Source of the DNA: an uncultured Eubacteriales bacterium
GTDB lineage: Bacteria > Bacillota > Clostridia > Oscillospirales > CAG-272
Direction: 5' to 3'
Length of the DNA: 6,279 bases
Assembly: GCA_934500855.1 (NCBI GenBank)
Contig: CAKSUH010000098.1
Location: 1-6,279, forward strand
Shown here: positions 1-5,977 of the stretch, in pieces
How positions within the stretch are numbered: position 1 is the first letter of the stretch
Layout: each line of letters opens with the position of its first letter
Made by a program: the position numbers and the translations under genes
Notes under the pieces: model-generated
What the model saw: only the letters and a program-made list of their open reading frames with translations
What the model was told of the DNA's origin: nothing
Databases searched by the model: none

Positions 1-19
1 CTTGCGGCGCTTTCTTTTT

Positions 20-78
20 GCAGCTTTGCGAAGCAAAGTGTGCTTTTCTCTTTGCGCCTACATGGTCAAAGAAAAAGC
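20..78. repeat. Two adjacent imperfect inverted repeats at the left edge
   Basis: Two hairpin-forming elements lie side by side. The first is CTTTGC-GAA-GCAAAG, at about 24-38, and on the plus strand it is followed by a broken T-rich run (TTTTCTCTTT). The second pairs GCTTTTCTCTTTG (42-54) imperfectly with CAAAGAAAAAGC (67-78) around a 12-nt loop. No reading frame here resembles a gene. They could be a rho-independent terminator for a plus-strand gene lying left of the window, or a dispersed intergenic palindrome. The sequence alone does not decide. Positions 79-125 hold nothing recognisable. Confidence 0.35.
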
Positions 79-125
79 GTCGTTCGGCATTGTTCTTTTT
101 TGGGGGGATAACACCTTTTGTCTAC

Positions 126-169
126 AGCCTTTCAACCTCCCATACGGGGGCATGGGAAGTTGAAAGGCT
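126..169 (-). terminator. Long hairpin at the 3' end of the MATE gene, atypical terminator or mRNA stabiliser
   Basis: Arms 126-143 and 152-169 are complementary over 18 positions around an 8-nt loop, beginning immediately after the MATE stop codon (170-172). The single imperfect position is C opposite A if read on the plus strand but a G-U wobble in minus-strand RNA, so the minus transcript pairs fully. That fits a role at the end of the MATE mRNA. A T-tract is missing on the minus side (the next bases are GTAGACAAAAGG), so intrinsic termination is doubtful. A stabilising 3' stem or a Rho-assisted end is equally possible. Confidence 0.5.
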
Positions 170-1549
170 TCAGATTTTGTTCGCCGCCAACTTTCTGTAG
201 TTGACGGTAAAGCAAACGATTTCCGCGATCGCGGTAATCGTCCACGAGAAGATGTACAGCAGATACAGGGAAGGGATGGTTTGAAAATGAGCGAACACGG
301 TATAAATCCACACGATACGGAACACGCAGGAGCCCATAATCACGATGATTGTCGGCACAAGGCTTTTTCCGATTCCGCGGTTGGCTGAGATGGAGCAATC
401 CATGAAAGCGCTGACCGCATAGGAGAAGCACATGATCCGCGTCCGCAACAGTCCCGCTTCCACAACCGCTTCTTCGTTGGTGAACAGGGACAGGAATTCT
501 TTGCCGAACAGGAACAGCGCGCCGCCGAGGATCGCGCCCACCGCAAAGGAATATACAATGCCGATGAAGTAGCTTTTCAGCACGCGATCCCGTTTTCCCG
601 CGCCGAGATTCTGACCCATGAAGGTCGAGCAGGCGGTATAGAATGCCGCCATGGTGTTGTAGATGATGGCATCGGCGTTTGCGGCGGCGGAGTTTCCTTC
701 CACCATGACCGATTCAAAGGAGTTGACCGCACCCTGAATAAAGAGATTGGCAACGGCAAAAATGGCGTTCTGAAGTCCTGCCGGAATTCCGAGACCGAGG
801 ACGCGCTTTCCTTCCGTACCGTCAATCCCGCCTTTCAGATCACGGAGGCGGAAGGCACAGTCATCGGTCTGCCGTCCCATGTGGATCAGAATGAGCACTG
901 CGGATACATATTGCGTGATGATACTGGCGAGCGCAACGCCGTCCTCCGCCATGCCGCAGACGATGACGAAAAACAGGTTGAACATGACATTCAGAAGTCC
1001 CGCGATCATCAGATAGGCAAGCGGGCGTTTCGTGTCTCCGTTCGCGCTGAGCACGCCGTTGCCGAAGTTGAAGATTCCGAGCGCGGGCATTCCGAGCGCG
1101 TAGATGCGGAAATAGAGGACAGCCCCCTCGATGAGATCCTCCTTCGTGCCGAGCAGTTCCAACATAAACCGCGCGGAAAACAGGCAGAGCACCGTAATGA
1201 TACAGCCCGTTGCAAGGCAGATGACAAACGAGGTGCGGATGGTAGCCGATGTACGCGCCTTTTCGCGAGCGCCGAGGTGTTGCGCCACGCGGACATTAAC
1301 CGCGCTTCCCATTCCGATGAGGAAGCCCGTAAACAGGGAGACAAGGATGGTGGTTGAGCCGACCGCACCCAAGGCTTCCGCACTTGAGAATTTGCCGACA
1401 ACCGCCACATCCGCCATGTTGAAGAGTACCTGCAACAGCTGGGACAGCATCAGCGGAATGCTGAACAGGAGCATATTTTTCCACAGAGAGCCGTCCGTCA
1501 TCCGGATTTCACCCTGTGCTTTTTTTGTATGAGAAAAACGGACAGCCAT
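170..1549 (-). CDS. MATE family multidrug/toxin efflux transporter
   Basis: The 459-residue product is an integral membrane antiporter of the MATE family. Known members export cationic drugs or metabolites in exchange for Na+ or H+. About twelve hydrophobic segments are readable, in two homologous halves. The N-terminal half begins with the family-typical pattern IPLMLSQLLQVLFNMADVAVVG (about residues 31-52, quoted in part as MLSQLLQVLFN). Each half carries the equivalent cytoplasmic loop motif: VAQHLGARE at about 88-96 and MGQNLGAGK at about 311-319. A GDTKRP motif follows at 171-176. Length is normal for the family (about 440-480). The start at 1549 is chosen because GGGAGG (complement of 1555-1560) lies 5 nt upstream. 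An internal Met at 1501 (MTDGSLW), where many homologues start, is the alternative but has a weaker ribosome site. No clear promoter is seen in 1550-1613, and the tRNA terminator separates it from the upstream tRNA. Substrate is not predictable from sequence. Confidence 0.93.
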   Translation of the reverse strand: MAVRFSHTKKAQGEIRMTDGSLWKNMLLFSIPLMLSQLLQVLFNMADVAVVGKFSSAEALGAVGSTTILVSLFTGFLIGMGSAVNVRVAQHLGAREKARTSATIRTSFVICLATGCIITVLCLFSARFMLELLGTKEDLIEGAVLYFRIYALGMPALGIFNFGNGVLSANGDTKRPLAYLMIAGLLNVMFNLFFVIVCGMAEDGVALASIITQYVSAVLILIHMGRQTDDCAFRLRDLKGGIDGTEGKRVLGLGIPAGLQNAIFAVANLFIQGAVNSFESVMVEGNSAAANADAIIYNTMAAFYTACSTFMGQNLGAGKRDRVLKSYFIGIVYSFAVGAILGGALFLFGKEFLSLFTNEEAVVEAGLLRTRIMCFSYAVSAFMDCSISANRGIGKSLVPTIIVIMGSCVFRIVWIYTVFAHFQTIPSLYLLYIFSWTITAIAEIVCFTVNYRKLAANKI

Positions 1550-1613
1550 GAGAGCCTCCCGAAGTGTTTCAAATGATTTGATTTGATGGTTGAATTGTGA
1601 AGAGTGAAAAAGG

Positions 1614-1646
1614 AAAACCTTCCCGAACGAAGTTCGGGAAGGTTTT
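1614..1646 (-). terminator. Intrinsic terminator of the tRNA-Gln unit
   Basis: A perfect 15-bp stem (arms 1614-1628 and 1632-1646) with a 3-nt loop starts two bases beyond the tRNA 3' CCA end. In the minus direction the stem ends in TTTT and is followed by CC and TTTTT, which gives a U-rich tail. The stem also ends in T's on the plus strand, so it could work in both directions. It should insulate the MATE gene from tRNA transcription. Confidence 0.85.
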
Positions 1647-1647
1647 T

Positions 1648-1723
1648 TGGCTGCGGCACTAGGATTCGAACCTAGGTAATGACGGAGTCAGAGTCCGTTG
1701 CCTTACCGCTTGGCGATGCCGCA
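1648..1723 (-). tRNA. tRNA-Gln (anticodon CTG)
   Basis: Read on the minus strand this is a complete 76-nt cloverleaf. The acceptor is TGCGGCA paired with TGCCGCA, with a G discriminator and an encoded CCA. The D arm includes GCCAAGCGGTAAGGC. The anticodon stem is ACGGA/TCCGT with loop CTCTGAC, giving anticodon CTG, and the T arm is CTAGG-TTCGAAT-CCTAG. The anticodon reads CAG codons. The U1-A72 first pair and the general sequence match bacterial glutamine tRNAs, supporting the assignment beyond the anticodon alone. It is a single-gene unit with its own promoter and terminator. Confidence 0.96.
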
Positions 1724-1735
1724 TTAACAACGGAT

Positions 1736-1764
1736 ATTATATCAGATTTCTTCCCGTTTGTCAA
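1736..1764 (-). promoter_or_regulatory. Consensus sigma-A promoter for tRNA-Gln
   Basis: On the minus strand a perfect -35 box TTGACA (complement of 1759-1764) is separated by exactly 17 nt from a perfect -10 box TATAAT (complement of 1736-1741). The predicted start is near 1729, about 6 nt before the mature tRNA 5' end at 1723. The DNA upstream of -35 (1765-1801) is strongly A/T-rich, as in UP elements of stable-RNA promoters. Confidence 0.9.
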
Positions 1765-1769
1765 TACCT

Positions 1770-1801
1770 TTTTTGAAAAAAATCGGGATTTTTGAAAAAA
1801 A
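1770..1801. repeat. Direct repeat TTTTTGAAAAAAA, two copies 19 bp apart
   Basis: The 13-base sequence TTTTTGAAAAAAA occurs at 1770-1782 and again at 1789-1801, separated by TCGGGA. The tracts lie directly upstream of the tRNA -35 box and in the divergent region before feoB. They could be an UP element for the tRNA promoter, or a curved-DNA or protein-binding site acting on either side. No function is shown by the sequence. Confidence 0.4.
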
Positions 1802-1828
1802 CATCCTGCCGTCCGATTTGTCTGCGGT

Positions 1829-1851
1829 AGGGACCCTCGGCTGTCCCTTTT
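1829..1851 (+). promoter_or_regulatory. Weak attenuator-like hairpin in the feoB leader
   Basis: AGGGAC (1829-1834) pairs with GTCCCT (1843-1848) around an 8-nt loop and is followed by a short TTTT run. About 100 bases of leader follow before feoB. Downstream GCAC at 1864-1867 can pair either backward with GTGC (1854-1857) or forward with GTGC (1880-1883), so alternative folds exist. I could not identify a convincing promoter or a known riboswitch class between 1765 and 1952. Treat this as a lead only. Confidence 0.2.
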
Positions 1852-1952
1852 CGGTGCGTTTTCGGCACAGGCAAAACCGTGCATGGAATCGGTTCATTTT
1901 CGCTCCGGCTTTCGCATATGCTCAAAGGAAGTTTCTTTTCGGAGGACAAAGT

Positions 1953-3674
1953 ATGAAACAAGCCGTGCTTGTGGGAGCGCCGAATTGCGGGAAAAGCTCG
2001 CTGTTTCGGTTGCTGACGGGGAAGCGTGCGGGGGTGGGCAACCGCGCGGGGGTCACGGTGGATGCGCTTACTGCGCGGGTGTCCGGGACCGACTGGCAGC
2101 TTACCGACCTGCCCGGACTTCGTGCGGTTGAAGCGCAATCGGAGGATGAGCGCGTCACCGTAACGCATCTGCGTGCGCATCGTCCGGACCTTGTGCTTGC
2201 CGTTTGTGACGCGACCTGCCTTGACGCGCAGTATCCGCTGTTATGCGAAATGAATCGGGCGCTGTTTCCGTCAGTCCCGACCGTCCTGATCCTGAATTTC
2301 TGTGACGAGCTGGAGAGAATGCCGTCCGCACGGGCGCTGTCCGCGCTGTCTCGCGTTCCGGTACTGCCTCTGTCTGCTCGGTCGGGAGTCGGAGCGGAAC
2401 GGTTGCGCGGAATCTTTTCGGACGGAAGCGAACTCCCCGCCGTCGGGCGGTTGCTGCCGTCCCGTTTGGCGGCGCTGGCGGCGGAGGTCGGAGCGGTCAG
2501 AAGCGAACGGATCGGGCGGGTTGCCGCTTGGGATCGTGTGCTGTTGCGTCCCGGCTTCGGATTTCCGCTGTTTTTTCTCGTGATGGCGGCGGTCCTGTGG
2601 TTGGTATTCGGACCGTTCGGTTCGCTGTTGTCCGATGGTTTTGCGGCGTTCTGCCTCGTTCCGCTTTCCGCTCTGCCGGGGCGGCTTCCCGCGGCGGCGT
2701 GGGTTCGCTCGCTGTTGACGGACGGGGTGCTCGGCGGGGTGGGCGCAATCCTCGGCTTTTTTCCGCGACTGCTCCTGCTGTTTTCGGTACAGACTTTTTT
2801 GGAGCAGTCGGGGTATCTTTCCCGTGCGTCACGGCTGTTTGATCGGTTTTTTCGGCGGTTCGGATTGCGGGGAGACGCGGTCACCCCGCTTTTGCTCGGC
2901 TTCGGATGCTCGGTTCCCGCAGTCCTTTGCACGCGCGGAATGCGGGACGGCTGTGCGCGCCGCCGTTGCGCCCGCTATCTTCCTGCGGTTGCCTGTTCTG
3001 CGCGGATCCCGCTTTGCCTGACGGTTTCGGAAGCATTTTTCGGGGATAGCGGGTGGTGGATCTGCGCGCTGCTCTGGATCCTGAGCGGAGCGGTGTTTTT
3101 GCTGTTCTGCGCGGTCGAAGCACGGCTGACGCGCGGCGCAGCAACTCCGACCCTGCATTCCGATGCGCTTCCGCTTTTGCGACTGCCGACCGCATCCGAT
3201 CTGGCGGGGGCTGTCTGCGAACAACTGACACACTTCTTTTCCCGTGCGGCAGGTCCGATTCTTCTGACCTCGGTCGGCGTGTGGCTTCTGTCGCATTTCC
3301 GCTTCGGGCAGGCGGGCATGGTTCCCGTTGAGCAAAGCGTCCTTGCAGTCCTCGGCGGGTTCCTTGCGCCGCTTCTTCGACCGATCGGTTGCGGAGACTG
3401 GCGTGTGGCGTCGGCGCTTCTTTGCGGAATCGGCGCAAAGGAGGCAACGCTCTCTGCGTTCGGCGTTCTGCTTGGGGAGGGAAGCCCCGCAGGGATCGGC
3501 AAAGCGTTGGGAACGCTTGGAATACTGAACCGCCGATCGGCGCTTTCCCTGACCGTGTTTTATCTGTTTTATTTTCCCTGCGCCGCCACGCTGACGGTCC
3601 AGAGCCGCCCGCGCCGTCTGCTGTATCCGCTCCTGTTTGCCTACATCGCCGCGCTGTTGATTTATCGGTTGTAA
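1953..3674 (+). CDS. feoB: FeoB-type ferrous iron transporter, compact form
   Basis: The 573-residue protein has an N-terminal GTPase domain joined to a membrane permease, the FeoB plan for Fe2+ uptake across the inner membrane. G motifs are visible: G1 GAPNCGKSS (residues 8-16), G2 Thr35 in GVT, G3 DLPG (52-55), G4 NFCD (115-118) and G5 SAR (141-143). The permease shows both Gate-type regions: GFGCSVP with Cys319 (316-322), and later GAKEA (494-498) and FPC (541-543). GVGAILGFFPRLLLLF near 263-278 is also typical. The stretch between G5 and the first membrane segment (about 201) is only about 60 residues, so the helical GDI region is reduced. Total length is below the more usual 600-770. The start at 1953 is set by GGAGG (1941-1945) 7 nt upstream; the frame stays open to 1758 but that part is unlike FeoB. 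No feoA or feoC lies nearby. The metal could also be Mn2+, which some FeoB proteins carry. No terminator is evident after the stop. Confidence 0.9.
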   Translation: MKQAVLVGAPNCGKSSLFRLLTGKRAGVGNRAGVTVDALTARVSGTDWQLTDLPGLRAVEAQSEDERVTVTHLRAHRPDLVLAVCDATCLDAQYPLLCEMNRALFPSVPTVLILNFCDELERMPSARALSALSRVPVLPLSARSGVGAERLRGIFSDGSELPAVGRLLPSRLAALAAEVGAVRSERIGRVAAWDRVLLRPGFGFPLFFLVMAAVLWLVFGPFGSLLSDGFAAFCLVPLSALPGRLPAAAWVRSLLTDGVLGGVGAILGFFPRLLLLFSVQTFLEQSGYLSRASRLFDRFFRRFGLRGDAVTPLLLGFGCSVPAVLCTRGMRDGCARRRCARYLPAVACSARIPLCLTVSEAFFGDSGWWICALLWILSGAVFLLFCAVEARLTRGAATPTLHSDALPLLRLPTASDLAGAVCEQLTHFFSRAAGPILLTSVGVWLLSHFRFGQAGMVPVEQSVLAVLGGFLAPLLRPIGCGDWRVASALLCGIGAKEATLSAFGVLLGEGSPAGIGKALGTLGILNRRSALSLTVFYLFYFPCAATLTVQSRPRRLLYPLLFAYIAALLIYRL

Positions 3675-3689
3675 AATTCCGTTTTTCTC

Positions 3690-3718
3690 TTGCAAAAGTA
3701 CGGCTTTTATGATATAAT
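3690..3718 (+). promoter_or_regulatory. Sigma-A promoter of the thrE-like operon
   Basis: A -35 box TTGCAA (3690-3695), a 17-nt spacer and a perfect TATAAT (3713-3718) lie in the short gap between feoB and the next gene. The predicted start, about 3725, leaves a leader of about 27 nt to the chosen start codon at 3752. This argues that the exporter genes are transcribed separately from feoB. Confidence 0.8.
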
Positions 3719-3751
3719 CAGCGTGGAAACTTTTGTATGAAAGGAACGGCA

Positions 3752-4540
3752 ATGACTGCGAAAGATACGGAGAAGGACCCGTGCCGTCTGCGGGACGGAG
3801 TCGGAGTGGCGCTTGACATCGGCGCGCAGATTCTGTATTCCGAGGGGGAGATCAGCCGTGTGGAGGATACGGTCACCCGAATCAGTCGGGCTTACGGCGC
3901 CACGCGGGTTGATGTATTTGCAATTACCTCCCTGATTGTCCTCAGCGTAACCGACGGTGACGGAAATCAGTTTACGCTGACCCGTCGAATTTACGGAAAC
4001 CGAAAAAATATGCGCCGTGTGGAGGAGATGAACTCGCTCTCGCGGCGGCTTTGCGCGACGCCTGTTTCGCCTGCCGAAGCGGCGCGGCTGTTTGACGAAG
4101 CGATGACAAGGAGCGCGCCGAAAACATGGGCGCGTGCGCTCGGCGCACTGATTGTGGCATTTTCCTTTACCGCGTTTTTCGGAGGCGGAATCGGGGACTG
4201 TCTGGCGGCGCTTCTGGTTGGGGCGGGTGTGTTCGGAATGGAGATTCTTTCCGCGCGGCTTTCGGTCAACCGCGTGCTGTATAATTTCAATGCTTCGTTT
4301 GTGGCGGGAATTCTTGCAATACTGACCGTTCTTGTCGGGATCGGAAGTTCGGTGGACCACATCATGTTCGGCGTTATCATGCTCCTGATTCCCGGAGCCT
4401 CGCTGACCGGCTCCATTGAAAACCTGTTGGTGGGGGACACGCTCTCGGGGCTGATGGGAATCGCCGAGGCAATTATCAAATCGCTTGCGCTTGCGGCGGG
4501 AGTTGCGCTTTCGCTGATGCTTTTGGGAGGCTTGCTATGA
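3752..4540 (+). CDS. ThrE/YjjP family exporter, large subunit (DUF1212-type)
   Basis: The 262-residue protein corresponds to the N-terminal half of ThrE threonine/serine exporters and to E. coli YjjP. The soluble first part carries the family pattern ALDIGAQILYSEGEISRVEDT (about 20-40, key residues G24, E31-E33, R36, V37, E38, D39). About five hydrophobic segments follow from residue 128 onward, including the conserved LIPGASLTGSIENLLVGDT region (212-230). Two starts are possible. ATG at 3737 lies only about 12 nt from the predicted transcript start and has no good ribosome site. ATG at 3752 has AAGGA (3741-3745) 6 nt upstream and was chosen. The gene overlaps the next by ATGA, indicating translational coupling of two subunits. 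ThrE of Corynebacterium exports threonine and serine, while E. coli YjjP-YjjB has been linked to succinate export, so the substrate stays open. Confidence 0.88.
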   Translation: MTAKDTEKDPCRLRDGVGVALDIGAQILYSEGEISRVEDTVTRISRAYGATRVDVFAITSLIVLSVTDGDGNQFTLTRRIYGNRKNMRRVEEMNSLSRRLCATPVSPAEAARLFDEAMTRSAPKTWARALGALIVAFSFTAFFGGGIGDCLAALLVGAGVFGMEILSARLSVNRVLYNFNASFVAGILAILTVLVGIGSSVDHIMFGVIMLLIPGASLTGSIENLLVGDTLSGLMGIAEAIIKSLALAAGVALSLMLLGGLL

Positions 4541-4992
4541 CGGGACAGGATTGGATTGTGTTGCTGTCGGGAACAGTCGGAACGCTCGGGTTTTCCCTGC
4601 TGTTCTGCCTGCACGGAAGGCAGCTCCCGGTTACCGCGGCGGGGGGCGCGCTGACCTGCCTGCTGTGGTTGCTTTGCGGCAAAGCGGGAATGAATCCTTT
4701 CTTTGCCATTCTGCTTGCGTCCTTTGCCGGGAGCGGGTATTCCGCTTTGATTTCGCGGCTTCTGAAGGTTCCCAAAACGGTGTTTCTGTTGGCTGTAATG
4801 ATCTCTCTGGTCCCGGGGAAGGGGCTGTATCAGACGATGCGGTTCGCGGTGGACGGCGCTTGGAGCGATTGCTTTTCCAAGGCGGTTTCCACCTTTGAGG
4901 AAATCCTCGGGATTGCAACCGGAATGACGCTGGTCCTGATTATTGAAAAAGCGGTCCACGGGATGCTTCGCATCAGACGCGACAAGGCGTGA
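4537..4992 (+). CDS. ThrE/YjjB family exporter, small subunit (DUF3815-type)
   Basis: The 151-residue, almost entirely hydrophobic protein with four or five membrane segments matches the C-terminal half of ThrE, which stands alone as YjjB in many bacteria. The recognisable core is SLVPGKGLYQTMRFAV (about 90-105), a conserved loop and helix of this family. It is preceded by the small-residue-rich segment ASFAGSGYSALISRLLKVP (61-79). The start ATG overlaps the upstream stop (ATGA, 4537-4540), and GGGAGG (4525-4530) sits 6 nt upstream inside the previous gene. It most likely forms one complex with the upstream product, since split ThrE proteins need both halves. It ends with a short basic tail, RIRRDKA. 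Confidence 0.87.
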   Translation: MTGQDWIVLLSGTVGTLGFSLLFCLHGRQLPVTAAGGALTCLLWLLCGKAGMNPFFAILLASFAGSGYSALISRLLKVPKTVFLLAVMISLVPGKGLYQTMRFAVDGAWSDCFSKAVSTFEEILGIATGMTLVLIIEKAVHGMLRIRRDKA

Positions 4993-5090
4993 CGGGAGGA
5001 AAAACGCGCGAAAGGGGAGCAAAGTTCCGGCTGTCCGTCATATTCATGCCTGCCCGCGCATAGGATGGGGACGGGTGCGGAAGAGAATCG

Positions 5091-5107
5091 GCACCTGAGG
5101 GAGGTGC
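5091..5107 (+). promoter_or_regulatory. Hairpin overlapping the tspO-like ribosome binding site
   Basis: GCACCT (5091-5096) and AGGTGC (5102-5107) form a perfect 6-bp inverted repeat with loop GAGGG. The presumed Shine-Dalgarno GGAGGTG (5100-5106) lies in the loop and 3' arm, so folding would hide it. The start codon follows at 5114. This may lower or regulate translation. The complement CACCT is also an anti-Shine-Dalgarno-like stretch, so the pairing may be partly fortuitous. Confidence 0.4.
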
Positions 5108-5113
5108 GGGTTC

Positions 5114-5647
5114 ATGTATCGGAAGAAATACGGAAGAATGTCCACACTCGGCTGGATGAGTGCAGAGATGCGACAGACCACGCCGGTGCTTGCGGTCATC
5201 TGCGGGTGCCTGTGCGCGATCGCGTATGTCATTGTCAGAGGCGTGAGCGGTCACCCTTACGGCGTGATGTTGGCGCTCGGAATTGCGGATCTTGTTCCGC
5301 CGGTCTGGCTCATGACCTTTTTGCGGTTTCTCTCGTTCGTAACCGTCGGTTGCGCGGCGGGACTGGTTCTCGGTTGGCGGGAGAGAGGTTGCGCAGGGGA
5401 GAAGTACCGGGGATGTATGCTTTTTGTCCTGCTGATGGTATTGGAACTTTGTTGGTATCCCACGCTGTTCGTCTCGGCAATGGTCTTTCTGGCGGTTCTG
5501 GAAGCGGTCATGATTCTGGTCCTTGCGTTGCTCGTGACCGTCAGCTTTTTCCGCGTGAGCCGCCTCGGCGGTCTGATTCTCTTGTTTCATTCGGTCTGGG
5601 TGACCTACCTGATGATTCTGACCTTCTCAATATTTTTCCGAAACTGA
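5114..5647 (+). CDS. Divergent TspO/MBR (tryptophan-rich sensory) family membrane protein
   Basis: The 177-residue protein has five predicted membrane segments (about 24-43, 66-87, 101-120, 122-145 and 149-172), the number found in TspO. Local patterns agree with the family: P62-P63-x-W65 at the second helix, L112-C-W114-Y-P116 followed by LF in the third (compare the NLxWSPLFF pattern), and a C-terminal W162 block ending in FSIFFRN that resembles YLNFxIWxLN. Several tryptophans typical of TspO are replaced, and about 20 polar residues precede the first helix, so it is divergent. TspO proteins bind porphyrins or other small hydrophobic ligands and are linked to stress and tetrapyrrole handling; the role here is unknown. 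The start has an AGGGAGGTG ribosome site about 8 nt upstream. No promoter or terminator is apparent in 4993-5113, so it may be the third gene of the exporter operon. Another five-helix membrane protein family cannot be excluded. Confidence 0.65.
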   Translation: MYRKKYGRMSTLGWMSAEMRQTTPVLAVICGCLCAIAYVIVRGVSGHPYGVMLALGIADLVPPVWLMTFLRFLSFVTVGCAAGLVLGWRERGCAGEKYRGCMLFVLLMVLELCWYPTLFVSAMVFLAVLEAVMILVLALLVTVSFFRVSRLGGLILLFHSVWVTYLMILTFSIFFRN

Positions 5648-5719
5648 TAGGAAAATGGCAGATAATGTCGAATAAACAAGAGTAAATTTGCCGAAATCGG
5701 AAAAAGTTTGCAAAAACCC

Positions 5720-5748
5720 TTGACAAGCCGACGAAAGTATGCTATAAT
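5720..5748 (+). promoter_or_regulatory. Consensus sigma-A promoter of small transcription unit 1
   Basis: A perfect TTGACA (5720-5725), a 17-nt spacer and a perfect TATAAT (5743-5748) predict a start near 5755. The preceding 5648-5719, after the tspO-like gene, contains no gene and no convincing terminator. The spacer ends in GAAAGTATG, which recurs at the same place in the promoter of unit 2. Confidence 0.88.
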
Positions 5749-5758
5749 AAGGCATACT
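5736..5758. promoter_or_regulatory. Operator-like inverted repeat bracketing the -10 box of unit 1
   Basis: AGTATGC (5736-5742) and GCATACT (5752-5758) are perfect 7-bp inverted arms with a 9-nt centre (TATAATAAG) that is the -10 box plus three bases. A dimeric repressor bound here would cover the -10 region and predicted start. No regulator gene is present in the window. Chance cannot be excluded, because the left arm overlaps a common extended -10 sequence. Confidence 0.45.
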
Positions 5759-5813
5759 GAAAGAAAGGAACGAAAGCACTGTCTGTCGGTCAGGGTGCAA
5801 ACGGGCTTCGGCA

Positions 5814-5957
5814 ATGAAAAAAGTGTCTCGGATCTTACTCTACACAATCGATGTGCTTGCTTTCCTTCTCGGGTTTGACTGTGCCCTGCGGGCTGTCGCG
5901 GTCGATCGCGGAATTCTGAATTACAGCGGTCAGGGACGAAACGAATACGGACGGTAA
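5814..5957 (+). CDS. Candidate small membrane or exported peptide, 47 residues
   Basis: An ATG at 5814 opens a 47-codon frame ending at TAA 5955-5957. The peptide begins MKKVSRILLYTIDVLAF, a basic N-terminus followed by a hydrophobic stretch to about residue 30, then a short polar tail ending in NEYGR. That layout suits a single-span membrane peptide or an uncleaved signal anchor. The frame sits inside a transcript bounded by a consensus promoter (5720-5748) and a terminator (5978-6026), with the stop about 20 nt before the terminator stem. That spacing favours a real gene. Against this, no good Shine-Dalgarno lies directly upstream: the nearest G-rich stretch is CGGGCTTCGGC, and AGGGTG is about 16 nt away. 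The leader of about 60 nt may be structured. I recognise no family. The alternative is that the unit is a non-coding RNA of about 270 nt. Confidence 0.45.
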   Translation: MKKVSRILLYTIDVLAFLLGFDCALRAVAVDRGILNYSGQGRNEYGR

Positions 5958-5977
5958 AATTCATACATACAAATACA

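Noticed and set aside
881..1357. 158-codon plus-strand frame inside the MATE gene
   Set aside because: Antisense to a well-supported transporter; the product is polar and featureless, with no ribosome site.
1758..1952. N-terminal extension of FeoB by 65 residues
   Set aside because: It would start at the tRNA promoter on the opposite strand, lacks FeoB similarity, and the GGAGG before 1953 places the start where the GTPase domain begins.
1922..2932. 336-codon open frame on the minus strand opposite feoB
   Set aside because: It lies wholly antisense to a gene with clear FeoB motifs, has a low-complexity R/S/P/T-rich product and no ribosome site; GC-rich third positions of feoB explain the lack of stops.
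3737..3751. Start of the ThrE-like large subunit at the earlier ATG
   Set aside because: It is only about 12 nt from the predicted transcript start and lacks a Shine-Dalgarno; the ATG at 3752 has AAGGA at proper spacing.
2829..3752. 307-codon minus-strand frame across the end of feoB
   Set aside because: Antisense shadow, Q/K/R-rich product without domains, and it crosses the plus-strand operon promoter.
5065..5685. 206-codon plus-strand frame overlapping the TspO-like gene
   Set aside because: The other frame encodes a coherent five-helix protein with a strong ribosome site; this one is R/G-rich with no domain.
5605..5964. 119-codon minus-strand frame
   Set aside because: It runs antisense to the tspO-like 3' end, the unit 1 promoter and the small peptide frame, with no supporting signals.
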